This document shows, piece after piece, positions 21,861-33,683 of a stretch of 64,000 nucleotides of DNA. The stretch is from assembly GCA_964034945.1 (NCBI GenBank), contig OZ035961.1, forward strand, positions 24,810,161 through 24,874,160. The letters run 5' to 3'. The notes under the pieces were generated by a model. The model was given only the letters and a program-made list of their open reading frames with translations. It did no database searches and had not been told where the DNA came from. How positions within the stretch are numbered: position 1 is the first letter of the stretch; the number at the start of each line of letters is the position of its first letter. The stretch comes from Chrysopilus asiliformis. Taxonomy: Eukaryota > Arthropoda > Insecta > Diptera > Rhagionidae. Position numbers and translations under genes: made by a program.

Positions 21861-23170
21861 AATGATAACAAGCTCAAGGATGACAAACCATTCTCGAATC
21901 GAACCTAGACGTAGAAAAACCGAAACTGAAAAGAAAATCATCCTTGAGGCGATTTTCTAGATTCAACTCCAAAGTAGAAATTGGAAATGATGTCCAACGA
22001 TATTATCCAATCTTATACATTCAATCAGGAATTTTATTTGTTTGTGATTTTCTAAGGAAAACATCGAATCCCGGTTCAGTTCGGTCCTTAATTTTTATAC
22101 TAATGTGGCTACAATACTTTTTCGTTGGGGACAAATCACAATAAAATAACAAAATATATTCAGTTTTCATATATTATCATTTTTTCCCATCTGAATCGAT
22201 TAGAACATGAATTTTCTTTAATTTCCCATCACCGTCCTTCTAATGATGGTCAGCTTGCAACGAAGAGATTTTCCTTTAAATGTATATAATTGCGACTCAC
22301 GTATGGATAATTTCTCTCCTGAATGAGTAAAAGAAAAATATTTATTTACGTAGATTTTATTTTTATTTTGGCAAGATTTTCAGGAAATGAGTTGCGGATG
22401 TCGATATGGGCGCGTGGCTGTTGATAATTCTCTTGCTTTTGCCTACATTTTTCTTATAAAAGGGATGGAAAATCGTGGGGTTGAAAATTCTGGTATTCTG
22501 CATGCTCGTCAATTCACCGGAAGTATTTTGTTTTGCAAATTCGTTTGGCAATTCACGAGCGATTCGCAATGCGAACATAAAATCCCCGATAGATAGTGAA
22601 GACTATTTGAAATGTCCATTCATGCGTTTAGTTTACAGTTGAAGGTCGGAAATTTGTAAAGTTCTTGCTTAAACTAAGATAAATCGGTTTTGATAAAATT
22701 TTATGTCATGATGATATCGCAACTGCATTCTTTAAAACATTCAATGAGAAATGATTACGCATTTAGCACTGAAAAATACGCATCGATTCGTGTTAAGAAT
22801 GTTTTACAGTTTAATCGAAATATGGAATAAAATCTCTACTTGCAATAAATTGTTGGCATAAATTTAGCCGAAGAAAAGTAAAAAAAAAAAACCGACGGTA
22901 TTCTAGGTGTTATTTTGCAAAAAATACGGACAACGAAATCTTAAGCTCAATAATTAGATTTTTTTCTCAAAATTCGATTATGAGAAGTCAGATTTTTATT
23001 TATATTTCCTCCCTTAATTATTCAACCTTCATCTGACCCTCTATAAATCATCCTTTTTTTCGGGGCAACCATTTTCTGAAGTGACTAACGGTTTATTTTT
23101 ATTTTTATACGAAAACTTTTAAGAACCTTATTATATTTATAATAGGCATGTGTGCATGTCCATCTATCTT
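21861..23170. other. Intergenic, no gene seen
   Basis: Two overlapping frames near 22363-22596 are open on both strands (Met-initiated on each) but show no domain and no splice partners. The rest is AT-rich with no bounded element. Confidence 0.5.
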
Positions 23171-23179
23171 TCTGTCGCC

Positions 23180-23660
23180 TGCTCGCTTAAAACTTGGTGT
23201 TAGGGATAACAAAAGATTTTGAATCTTTTGTCCGCCGCCTGTCTGTCTGCCTGTCTGTCCGTTTGTCCGTCTGTCTGACAGTGGACACCATTACTTTCGA
23301 AAGGATTGAGCTAGAGACTTGAAATTTTGTTAAATTACGTTTCTCATAAATGGCAAGATTAAGTTCTAGAACGGGCAAAATCAGACCATTCCTTCCTCCC
23401 TCCCACATATAAACGAAACAGTGTTTTTTTACAATTTTCTCGAAAACGGCGAGTCATATTGAAAAATTTATGAAGGTAAAATGTGTTTAATATAGGATTT
23501 TACATATCGCATCCATACATCAAAATTTAATCGAACCACTGCCTCCCCCTCTCTCATACAAATGGAAGTTTTTTCCTGTTTTCTCGAAAACTTTGCATCG
23601 TATCGAAAAATTTATGAAGATGTAATGTGTTATCATATGGGGTATTTGTTTAGCCATTGG
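23180..23660. repeat. Relic of a foldback-element arm
   Basis: A CTGTCTGTC / GTCCGTTTGTCCG simple repeat followed by GATTGAGCTAGAGACTTGAA and 'gggcaaaatcagaccatt' matches the right arm of the 13657-15640 element (15240-15480) at the same spacing. The opposite arm is missing. Confidence 0.65.
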
Positions 23661-24056
23661 TCTACTATAATTTCGTGTTTTAAAGTGCCATAAGATGTTC
23701 ACTACAACACTACTATCAAAGGAACAAAAATATCGAACCAGAAAAAAAATGGAATCCCAGGATACCGTGTGCATTCTTGCCTTCGACTAAAAAAATCACC
23801 TTCAATTTTTCGGAAACTATCAAAGTATCCAGTTGGCTCTGAAACTAATAATTTTTTCAATGTCATGTAAAAAATAGCAAAAAACCAACTATTTAGCATC
23901 CAAATTTTTTCAAAAAACCTTTTTCGATTTAAATATTTTTGTGTCCCTCATCAAAAGCACAAAAAATACTTATTTAAGAATAAAATAATTTCGCTATAAA
24001 TTGATTTATGTTTAAATCGTGTTTTTAAATAACTCAAAAAGGCAGTTCCGACGATA

Positions 24057-25055
24057 ATGAAATTGATTTCCAACAATTATCTACATCTGGATCAACGAAA
24101 AAGACGAAACCTACAGAAGAAATTTCGAGGCAGCAATATGGTTTATTATTTCGCGAATGAGGGACATATGAAAATTTATCCCGAAAATCAATCGCCATCC
24201 GAAGACTTCTATTCCGAAAGAAAAAAATTTCAAAACAATCAGTTAAGAATCTCCGGCTACCAAACTAAATTGCGTTCCAGAATCGTTGGATATCGAAAAA
24301 AAAAATTGAGTTTTTCCAAAAATAATCATTTGATGTCGAAAATGTATCAAAAACACTTGCAACATTCAAAATACCGCAATACGTTCTTAGGAAGTAATGC
24401 AAAATCATATGTAGTGGATCCTGATTGTGTCTCCCAGTGGTCGGTTCCAATTTGTTGTCACTCAGATGATGAAGAGTTTTATATCGAAAGTCCAAATCCA
24501 GTATCATTGCAACGTTCAAAATCTCAGCAAAGTCTTGATGCAATGAACATTTCAGAAATCTACTGTTTCGAAACCAATGTTCCGACACCTGAAAAAGTTT
24601 CCCAAGAAGAGCCTAATTTAAATTGTTTCATTGAAAGAAATCTAATTTCTGATCAAATGAGTTGTGATAGATTAGAAAATTTTCCGAATACCTCAACAAA
24701 TGAAGATGAATACCAAGAAAATCGCCACTGTGTGGAAAGCGAAGGTGATTCTGATTGTGATGAATGTTTTCAAAATGATGAGGACAATTTGTTTGAGAAT
24801 CTTTGCCGTTTTGGATGTGTTTGCGATCAAAAACCTCAGAAAAGTCTCCTCGAATGCGATGAAATTCAACAATTGGAAGTTAGAATGAAAGCTTTTAATA
24901 TATTTGTTACCTATTCTATTGAGAAATGTGGTCAAATAGGGACAATCGAAGATTTTGATATGGAGACAGACCTAAAATGGCAAAGTATGAGTCAGGAGGA
25001 GAAGCTTCCGTTCCTTCTACGAGCGTACATATCCGACTATATGAGTGAAAACTAA
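24057..25055 (+). CDS. Protein with C-terminal MST-HMG-like segment
   Basis: Single open frame of 332 aa. The N-terminal third is basic (QRKRRNLQKKF, RKKKLSF); the middle is acidic and Cys/Ser-rich (CCHSDDEEF, CDECFQNDEDN). Residues about 279-322 read AFNIFVTYS ... DLKWQSMSQEEKLPFLLRA, which fits the aFxxF...W..MS..EK..F layout of MST-HMG boxes, so relation to sperm-chromatin proteins is inferred. An AATAAA lies near 25256. The start is uncertain: the frame is open back to 24033, an AG at 24044-24045 could be a splice acceptor, and the overlapping +1 frame (SDDNEIDFQQLS...) is open to 24157, so an upstream exon may exist. Neighbours are repeats; the next gene on this strand is the DUF1091 gene at 26729. 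Confidence 0.68.
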   Translation: MKLISNNYLHLDQRKRRNLQKKFRGSNMVYYFANEGHMKIYPENQSPSEDFYSERKKFQNNQLRISGYQTKLRSRIVGYRKKKLSFSKNNHLMSKMYQKHLQHSKYRNTFLGSNAKSYVVDPDCVSQWSVPICCHSDDEEFYIESPNPVSLQRSKSQQSLDAMNISEIYCFETNVPTPEKVSQEEPNLNCFIERNLISDQMSCDRLENFPNTSTNEDEYQENRHCVESEGDSDCDECFQNDEDNLFENLCRFGCVCDQKPQKSLLECDEIQQLEVRMKAFNIFVTYSIEKCGQIGTIEDFDMETDLKWQSMSQEEKLPFLLRAYISDYMSEN

Positions 25056-25439
25056 TTCGCAAATCATGAATTCTTCTATTACGAATAGTTGTTATTTAAT
25101 TATATTCATTTATAACCTATCGAAAAATATTAAGTTTGATATTAGATTTTTATTTTTCATTTTTGATTGATTTTTCGTTTTTTTTTTTTCATCTAAACGA
25201 ATTTCGTTTAATATATTTAGAGTTTATTTAGTTTAAATTTTATTGTTGCTATGTAAATAAAATTAATCATATTTTTAGAGTGTATTTTTAATTCATGAAA
25301 AATTTTCATACCAAGCTCACATTTCCTTCCGTATAAAAATATTATGTGACACCAAAAAATATCAAAAATGATCTCAAATTGCACAAAAAATTTCGAATTC
25401 ATAAAAACAGGTTTACTTTTAACACGAATATTTTTATTT

Positions 25440-26560
25440 TCCTCTGCTAAAGAGGGAAAGTATTGTATTCATGACGGAGACCGACTCCAGAACGAGGGCA
25501 GATAGAAAATTTCTGAACAGCATGAAATACGTTGCAGAGAAAATTATCTGTTAATCTGTCTGTCGGTCTGTCCGTTTTACGTATCCTATAATATAATACG
25601 AGGAATGTTTGCACAACGATCTCGAAAACCCGCCTAACAATTTTCACGAAACTTAAGGGCTAGGGATTTTCGGGGACAAAAAACCGATCTAGATAGGTCT
25701 CACCTCTGAGAAAATTCCCCTCGATACCCCTCGCCTGTTACCTTGGAATTCGGTGGTCCGTTTTTAATGAAACTTTACAGTATTACTAAGGGGGCTAAGG
25801 GCTTTCGATTTTTCCACTACAAACTTGACTTTTCCCTCCCCTCGATATCCCTCGCCTGGTGTCTTCGAACCACGTGAAGGTATCTTAGTGAAATTCGCAA
25901 TATTGCTAGGGAGTAAGGTTTTTCGATATACATTCTAAAAATACCACTTTTTAGATATTTGTATCCAGGAAAGGTGGTGTCGAGATTACGTGAATCTACC
26001 CTTTTCTGCAAAATTTCAGCAAAAGGACGACTTTGAGGTGGCCGAGCATGGCTCAGTTTTCCTGGTACTCTTAAATAAATCGAGAACGCGCCGAGCTAGC
26101 GACTTGAATTTTTTTCTAAATGAGTTTTTCAAAAATTGTGGTTTTCTATCAACTTTTGGAAAAGTAACATTGGCTATAACGGGTACCTCCCATACAAAAA
26201 AATATGCGCTTTTAGGGAAAAAAATATAGCAAAATTTAAAGAAAATACAACTTTCTACAGTTTTGGCTGTAAGGGTTTTTTACGTATCTTTTACGGTTCT
26301 CCATATATTTGAAAAAAAATTAAGTTTTTTGAAAATTCCCCACAAACTCTGGCCTTTTGAGATGGATTCATCTCACAAATTCGAAGAAAATAAGATTTCC
26401 TACATATTTTCCTTTGAATGTACGTATCCTTAACAGTTCTCAAGATATTTGAAGAAATAATATTTCTCACATATTTTTCCGAAACTAAATATTGCAGAGG
26501 AAAGTTTTATGTTGATCACAAATGATATTTTTTTAAGTTAACTCCTACACGATGATTTCA
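25440..26560. repeat. Dispersed repeat family, member 2
   Basis: Begins with GAACGAGGGCAGATAGAAA (inverse of the end of the 19430-20470 member) and ends with AATATTGCAGAGGAAAGTTT, inverse of the 19985 and 37390 wording. Between are recurrent 'aagatatttgaa' and 'ccttaacagttctc' blocks. So this is the same family in inverted orientation. Open frames over it are fortuitous. Confidence 0.6.
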
Positions 26561-26728
26561 TTTTAATATTGTTGTAGTAATAATAATTAAAATCTAATTA
26601 CAGTCATTAAATTATTTATAGAAAAATCAAAATTCATGGTTGGAGGAACACGTCAATCAAAAAAAGATTTGTATTCGTGGAAAATTCGAAAACTACGACT
26701 ATTTAGAGAAAAATTTTCATGAAAAACA

Positions 26729-29621
26729 ATGAAATATCTAATAATATTTACACTATGCTGCTTTTTTCTTCAATTAGCTGAGTGTCAGGTACGTTTTGTT
26801 TAAATAGAAAATATAATTACATAAAAAAGATGTTATCTCACCGCTGAGTGAATTTTTGAATAAAAGCGCATTGAAATTATCCAATGTGGGATGGTAGCAT
26901 TAACTTCCATACAAAAAAGCCCTTACGGCAGCACCCTTAAGGATTGTCCATAAAATAATTCACATTTTAGGAAGGTGAGGGAAGTTTGTTCAAGCAAGAC
27001 GAAATCCGACGGGTTCAGGTGTGACATTACAGTATATTTGAGAAAAATTCAGCCCTAACCCCACGACTCCATTAGACTTTTTTCCAGATTGTATTTAAAT
27101 CCAATCACGAAAAAATCTAATGGAGACTCAAAAAATCTTGCATCATGATTTAAATCTCCGTACTGTCATGATTTTTTCGGCTGCTGAAAAGTAGGATTTT
27201 TTTTTGACATTTGTTCAGTCAAATTGGCTGATTTCTAGTTGGCTGCCCTGATTACCTCCAGGGGCCTATTCCACAAAGGTACAATTCTACAATTCACAAA
27301 TTGTTGAATTGTATATTCACAATTACAAATCTAAAAAAAAACTGTTCCAGGAACTCACACATTTGTAAATATTTTTTCTTTACATTTTCACAATTTCGAT
27401 TTATACAATTGTATCAATTGTTTGTTCGCCAAAAAAGTTTAAGGCCACTTGTGAATTGATTTCTTTTTCTACAATTGTTACGACAGTCTTAGCCACAGTT
27501 GTTTGATTTCACTTAGTAAAGAATTAAAATTATGGCTAAAAAAGAAGAAATTAAAAAAAGTATTTTATTTAAAATCAAAGAAAAAAAACGATTTTTTTTT
27601 GGAGGGGGTGTTGAAATGAAACTCAATGAAATTGACCATTTAGTTTTGGATATAATAGGAAAAGATTCTCCTATTATCCAAAGTTTAAATGTGACTGATT
27701 TTTGTTGCGTTTAAACGAAATTTTTCGTTGAATTCAAAAACAGAAGTTAAGTTGAAATTTATTCTTGGACGATAAATTCTTCTGCGACGAGTTGCTAATT
27801 GCATATTAGCTTCATTTTCGCTACTATTACTACTGTCGGTATCCATTTTTATCCACTTGTGATTACTTTTAGAGGCGTTTGAACACTGCTAAATATTTCC
27901 AACAATTGTAGTTCAATTTCAGCAAAGAAATGTCTTTGTGGAACGGTATTGGACTACAAGTGGTATTTTTTCTCACAATTTTCCAAAAAAACCACTTGTA
28001 ATTGTAAGCTTGCCGAAATGCGTTGAGGAACAGAAAATAAAGACTTGTGAAAACATTTCGGATTGTAAAATTACTCCGAATTTGTATTTGTGATTTAAAA
28101 ATTGTATTTTAAGAAATGAAAATGTGCTTACAAGTCCTACAATTTGTGAAAAATAGCTACAAATACAAGACTTGTTCTTTTGTGGAATAGGCCCCTGGTT
28201 GACATTTCTAAGTACGCTATGGAGACACAATAAAAATGAAAAATCATGACTGAAAATGCCCACGCGCTGATTTTTTTATTCGCCAAAATATGGAGTGGGG
28301 GAAAAAATCATGATTCTAAAAAGTCTAATGGAGTCGTGGGGTTATTGTTAAAAATTACAATTGTAAGATTACTTGATAGAAAATTAGAACAAACCAATGC
28401 CTTCTAGGTTATAAGCAGGTTCAAGAAGCCCTGGAAGTCTTGCCCGGGGAGGATTCGGGCCAAATTAAACAAAAATTCAATCTCCAATGATGACTTTTCC
28501 ATGTTTGGGTGGTTTTTGGACCAAAAAAGGAGAATATCTGATATCGAAATCATATTACTTCTTTATTCAAACTTCGCTACTCCCTATTTTACGCTAAACC
28601 GCTGTTATGTGGTTAGCATACAACGACCATCCAAAAAATTGCCAATTTACATCAAAAATATCAAAAAAATGTTCCAAATATAAGATATCTCGAGAACGGT
28701 ACAAGATGCCGATATTCGGTAAGAGGCAAAATTCCGCAAAATTTAATTTTTCAAATGAAAATGTCTTGAGATAAAAATCAAGATAGCAAGATAGCACCTA
28801 AAGGACAGAACTAAGTGTTACTCTTTGTTGGGAACGGTATAGCCTACAATTTGAAAATATAGTTGGCCTGTATAAGTGTTCGTCTGCAGCGCAATTTTTT
28901 TTAACAATTTTAAGTAAAATTGCTTTTTTGCTAGAAAATTTCAAACATTAGTCAAATTAGTTCCACAAAAATATTGAGTTGTGGCTAATTTGAATATAAA
29001 AAAAATTAAATTGAACATAATAAAATTTATATATTTAAAACTTTTTCATTTCAGCGAAAAATTTGTAAGAAAATAAAGCTTTTGAAATACAAAAATGATG
29101 ACGTTTTCGTTCACACCGAAGTAAAAGGTTTTGTTATAAATGAGGGAGTAAAATCAATGTCCGCTTTCAATGTCACCCTGAATATCTTACGGAATATTCC
29201 AGATATTTTTATTCGTACAGATTTAATAGTGATCTCTAGAGGCAATAAATACGTCTTGATAAACACCACTCTTGATGGATGCAAATTATTAAATGGAAGA
29301 GATGGTACTGGACTGATTCAAATTTTTATTACCAATTGGACAAAAGAGAGATCATTGCCGTCAAAATGTCCCCTTTCCAAAGTAAGAAAATTTCTATTTT
29401 GAATTTAAATCAAATCGGTTAACTAATTTTTGTTATAGGGTTTCTATACTTTTTCTAATTACGGTGCGCAAAATGCAAATCCAGTAGTTGCAATCAACGC
29501 AGAAATGCGGACAATGCTATCGGTTTTAACTAAAAACAAAGTTACTAACAAATTAAAGGAAATATTCCATCTAGATCTATGGACTATAACGAAACAAGTT
29601 GTTAATAAGCCCTGCCCATAG
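26729..29621 (+). CDS. DUF1091 secreted protein with transposon-filled intron
   Basis: Three exons: 26729-26788, 29055-29381, 29439-29621, all phase 0; 189 aa. Exon 1 is a signal peptide (MKYLIIFTLCCFFLQLAECQ). Exon 2 holds the DUF1091 body: VNEGVKS-like early strand, LNILRNIPDIFIRTDL, LINTTLDGCKLLNG, SLPSKCPLSK; exon 3 starts GFYTFSNYG. D-G-C-K-L-L, CP and the following G-x-Y are family landmarks. Intron 1 is 2,266 bp because of two nested TIR elements (27057-28344, 27260-28196); intron 2 is 57 bp. The intron that splits exon 2 in the other three DUF1091 genes here is absent. An out-of-frame ATG at 26719 precedes the chosen start. AATAAA follows 10 bp after the stop. Secreted ligand-binding role inferred. 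Confidence 0.85.
27260..28196. mobile_element. TIR element nested in the first (inner)
   Basis: Ends AGGGGCCTATTCCACAAA and its inverse, 937 bp. Repeated CACAATT / AATTGTG words lie near both ends. It carries the minus-strand fragment 27846..27685, which looks like the N-terminus of a PIF/Harbinger transposase. No clear 3-bp target duplication was seen. Confidence 0.75.
27685..27846 (-). pseudogene. PIF/Harbinger-like transposase N-terminal fragment
   Basis: A 53-aa frame starting MDTDSSNSSENEANM, then an Arg-rich stretch (RRRRIYRPR) and FEFNEKFRLNATKI before a stop. The acidic start, basic patch and F-x(3)-F-R-L motif resemble the N-terminus of Harbinger (HARBI1-like) transposases. No DDE catalytic part is present. 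The plus-strand frame at 27532-27714 over the same DNA is a shadow. Identification is by motif only. Confidence 0.45.
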
Positions 29622-29765
29622 GGGTTAAACTAATAAAATATGAGACCGAGAATGGTGACTTCTTTCTTCATTTTTTGAGTTTCAATTTAAGGTTAAAAAA
29701 TTAAGGATTCAATGTGTCTGAATTTTGAAGTTTTAAATCGTTTGATATAATATTGTTTTTTTAAA

Positions 29766-30128
29766 TCTATAAATAAAAGTTAAATGTCACTCACTCACTC
29801 ATCACAGTATCTCCCGAACCATTAAACCGATTGCTATGAAATGCACATCCTCATAGGTGCTCGCTAAGATACAGTTTTTCAAAAATCGAAACGGAAGGAC
29901 TTGGGAGAATAACACAAATATCCTTTTTCCCATTTTTTCTCGGAAAAACTAGCATTAGGGAGTTTTCGGGGTCGCTCTACATGAATCTAGTGTTAGAATT
30001 TCAAATTTTGAAACAATAGCTCCGGAAGGCATATTTTTTTTCAAAAGTATATGTTGTTTTTTTGTTTGTTTTTTTTTTAACTTATACAAAAAAAAATTTA
30101 ACCCGGCAACGACGGGTATGCAAGCCAG
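29766..30128 (+). mobile_element. Helitron-like element, diverged copy
   Basis: Starts A|TCTATAAATAAAAG, contains CCCGAACCATTAAACCGATTG (same core as other copies), and ends with the CCCGGCAACGACGGGT hairpin and CCAG|T in place of CTAG|T. About 363 bp, 145 bp after the stop of the DUF1091 gene. Confidence 0.6.
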
Positions 30129-32190
30129 TAGATAATAAAATTTAATATTGAAATATCTGTTAGATATATTTTCGTAAAATATGTTACGCTGATTTTCGTC
30201 ATTTACAACCCCTCAAACCCCCCCCCCCACCACCCTGCCTACCACCCCACCCCCACAACATCCTTTTTTTAAGTTTTTTTTCTCGATATTTAGTGTGGGA
30301 TTAAAGCTACGGACCGCATCTTTATAATTTAACTAACTAAAAATTTAACTAACTAAAAATTTAACTAACTAAAAATTTAACTAAATGTTTCACATATTTT
30401 ATAGACAGCCCCATATGAGTTTTTATTGCGATTTTTTATTGACATTTCGTTGATTTTTTTTAACTCAGAAAAGGTAAAAAAATCTTATTGCTGCCACCTT
30501 GAAAGCACAACCTCAGCATTTTCTCCCTCTCTGTACAGACCCGTAAAAACCAACATTAACAACCTCTTAAAGCGGTAAGACATTCAGTCGAAAAGTCAGC
30601 AAAATGTGAACAAAGCGTTCACCAGATTTTGGGCCGTTTCCTATCCATATAGCAGTTTTTTTGTAATACGTTTGGCGCTTTTTATGAAATCCGGAAGGAC
30701 ATATCGTTAATCTTGTCTATATGCTATGCTTACACAGGAATCATTTGGTATTTATGTACGTAAAACGTAAAAATCAGGCACGCAACGACGTAACCATGTT
30801 ACACTGCTTTGTTATGTTAAATCGCTATCAGAAGAAGCAAAATTATTGTTGCTCTACGCATTGCGAAAAATAACATTAGAGAAAGCGGATCAAATGACCC
30901 ATGAGTCTCAACACTGCTGTTTGTTCACTGGGCCAGGATATTTTCCCGGGGAATCCCCAATCAGAAGACCATACGAGTTATCCACGTGCCTTTTTTTTTC
31001 AGTTTTCATAGAAGCATAAAAACACGAACAAAAAAAATATAATTACGGATGAGAGAATAGAATTCTTCCCTTTAAGAGTTTGCCGCTTGATAATGGCTGC
31101 CTTATTGTTGCTCGCCTCGTGATATCCTTCCACAATGAATACGAAACTAAAAAACAATCTAAAAAACACATCTTCATGTGCAAACGTATATAAATATATA
31201 AATATATGATAATATGTCATGGCAAGAAAAAAAATCATAGTTTACTCGATGGATGATGTCTTCAGCTTTAGAATATTGTAGCCATTAAGAATGTTTTCAA
31301 ACTCATTTCCTCTGATGTTTTCATCGGAAGAGCATTCACGCATATATTTTTCTCAATATATGACAATATGACCCCTTTCGACTTGGAATAATCCTTTGTC
31401 GATGAGCCAGGATACATTCCGTTTCGTTGGGATAGCCCATAGTTTATAGAATGTAACCATAAAGAACGTACCAATAAGAATGTTACAATAAAGAGTTATT
31501 TTTTGTTATTGTATTATATTATTTGGGAATCATAGTATATTACAATTATCGATATTTATTTCATGGTTATCGTTCTATTTACATTCGATTCCAAATAAAT
31601 ATTTCGTTTTATTTAGATTTGACTTAAACATCCTGAAAAATCTTTTTATATGCCTAGAAAATCAACGAACGAGCAATCAGAATTCAGGATCAATGAATCG
31701 AAAAGGAAAAACTTTCTTTTTTATAACACTACATTTAACTCTGATATTTATTAGAATTTTTTTTTTCGTTATTTCTCATTTCCGTATATTCTCTTAAAAA
31801 TATGTTGGAAATATTCAATGGCGAACCCGAAAATAGTTTCATTTCTAAACTTATAAATTCCGATTGTTCTAAACCTATATAAACTTTTAGGCTGCCGAAG
31901 AAAAGGTAGCGGAGGTGTGTGCAGTAATTCACGGCGATACCAAACTCCATAAAAAACACAGCTTTATCTACCTAACGGTGAGATGATACCTTTCTTATAT
32001 AATCAAACCTCATATGATGAATAGAATTGGGTGTAATATTGAATTTTTTTATGCAAAATCCAATGCAAAATCCAACTCAAAGTTGGTATGAAACAAGCTT
32101 TTATTAAAAGATAAACCTCTTCCAAAAACGGCAGGAAAAGTGCTCCTTTTTACCATAGAAATTATAAAATCCACATTTTTCTTGAAAACG
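30129..32190. other. Intergenic, no gene seen
   Basis: AT-rich sequence with C-rich runs (30216-30265) and a small tandem array. Short frames show no domains. Confidence 0.5.
30326..30386 (+). repeat. 16-bp tandem repeat
   Basis: AATTTAACTAACTAAA repeated about 3.7 times. Simple repeat. Confidence 0.85.
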
Positions 32191-32192
32191 GT

Positions 32193-32275
32193 GCATCGTG
32201 TGTTCAAAATCCAATCAAAATCCAAAATGTGTTCCAAATCCAATCAAAATCCAAAATGTGTTCAAAATCCAATCG
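32193..32275 (+). repeat. 34-bp tandem repeat
   Basis: A unit of the form TGTGTTCAAAATCCAATCAA followed by AATCCAAAA is repeated about 2.4 times, preceded by a looser ATCCAATGCAAA copy near 32050. Non-coding. Confidence 0.75.
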
Positions 32276-32918
32276 GACCACTCCTTTCCCCTCCCCCCTT
32301 CCAATGAATTTTTTGAAATTTTTTCTCGAACACTGATCATTTTTTTCAGCATCTTTAGAATGCGAAAAACAGCTTGAGAATGCAAAAAACGGCGTCAAAA
32401 TCGGTTAGTTCACTGGTAGAAGTCGATCTTACAATTTCAGTTTCATTCATACATACGCACAAACACACGTACGCAGACACAAACTGACATATACAGACAT
32501 TTTGGTTTTTGAATTGATTTTAATAACTTTCTTAAGAAAGGTAAAATTGTGGAAAAGTGCAGTAGGGACGAACGCGGAGGGGGTCCGAAAACTCTAAAAC
32601 TAGCGTGACGTATTTTTAAGAACAGCATTTTAAAATTTTCGTTATATATTTTTCATAAAAAGTTTGATAAATTTTTTTTTAAACTCAAATCAAAAAATTC
32701 ACTTTGAAATTATACTATTCATAGAAATCTTAGTTTGCCATGCCACAAAAATTAGTCTTCTTATGTTTATAATTACTCAAATTTTGCTGCAGTAAAAAAT
32801 TTTGGTTCTCCCAAAATCCCAAATTTTAGTTTGAAAAATTGAAAATTTTCAATCGACGAATTCATAAACGATTCTTTGGTTAGTATATCAGTGGAAAACT
32901 GATTTAATTAATATAAAA

Positions 32919-33356
32919 ATGGTGAAAGCAGTATCAAATGGAGCATGTCCAATGCCAATGTGTCGTAGACCCATGAAAAGGAAAATGCGAAGCCGAACCC
33001 GCCGACGAGTTATTAAGAAGAAATGCTACAAACCGGGTATTGTAACTCCAAATCCATTCTTCAATTTCCTAAGAATGTACAGGAAACAGCATTGCGGTCT
33101 CAAAATCACTCAAATTGCAAAAAGAGGTGCCGCAGAATGGAATAAAATGAGTGAAATGGAGAAATGTAAATACCAACAGCAGGTAAAGTTTTAGTATTTT
33201 CTTAAATTTTAAAAGATTATTCTAAATATGTATACACATTTTAAGGCATTTTGTGCGCCGCGATATAAACGAAATGGGAGGTCACGGGGACGTAGCAGGA
33301 GCCGTAGTAGAAGCAGGAGCAGGAGCAGTGCCCCCAGGCGAAGAATTGGACATTAA
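32919..33356 (+). CDS. Protamine-like MST-HMG-box protein
   Basis: Two exons, 32919-33182 and 33246-33356, with a 63-bp GT-AG intron in phase 0; 124 aa. Residues 15-38 are strongly basic (CRRPMKRKMRSRTRRR). Residues 44-88 form the MST-HMG box: NPFFNFLRMYRK, GAAEWNKMSEMEKCKY. Exon 2 gives a short Cys-containing piece and then an arginine-serine tail (RSRGRSRSRSRSRSRS) ending RRRIGH. Size, box and Cys/Arg content closely match Drosophila Mst35B-type protamines, which replace histones in maturing sperm. That role is inferred here. An AATAAA at 33522-33527 is a likely poly(A) signal. This is the best-preserved of the three MST-HMG-like genes in the window. Confidence 0.88.
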
Positions 33357-33683
33357 AATGAGCGGAAAAATAATGGCATATGTTATACAATGACTGTTTT
33401 TATTTTTACAAAATGTGAAATCTCTGAAAATTTTTGTATTCCTTATTTCCAATTTCATTTTTTTTTGCCTAATTTTTTGAAAACCTTATAAAATTTTTGA
33501 AAGTTGGAATTATATTTAAAAAATAAACATTTTTTAAAGTTTTTTTGTGAATAAAATAAAATATTTTGATGTCAAAAAAGTGTTTGTGTAAAAAATCTTA
33601 TGCAAAATAGTGAAAATTCAAGGTGTTTGAAACAACAACTACGTAAAAAAAGATTTCACACACTGAAAATTGCAACTCGCAAA

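Larger units (their letters stand above)
27057..28344. mobile_element. TIR element in the DUF1091 intron (outer)
   Basis: Ends TAACCCCACGACTCCATTAG and its inverse (about 27 bp) enclose a 1.29-kb block in which a second element has inserted. Without the insert it is about 350 bp, with inner inverted words CATGATTTTT / AAAAATCATG. Non-coding miniature element; superfamily not identified. Confidence 0.7.

Noticed and set aside
24265..24588. 107-codon minus-strand frame
   Set aside because: Antisense shadow of the MST-HMG-like gene.
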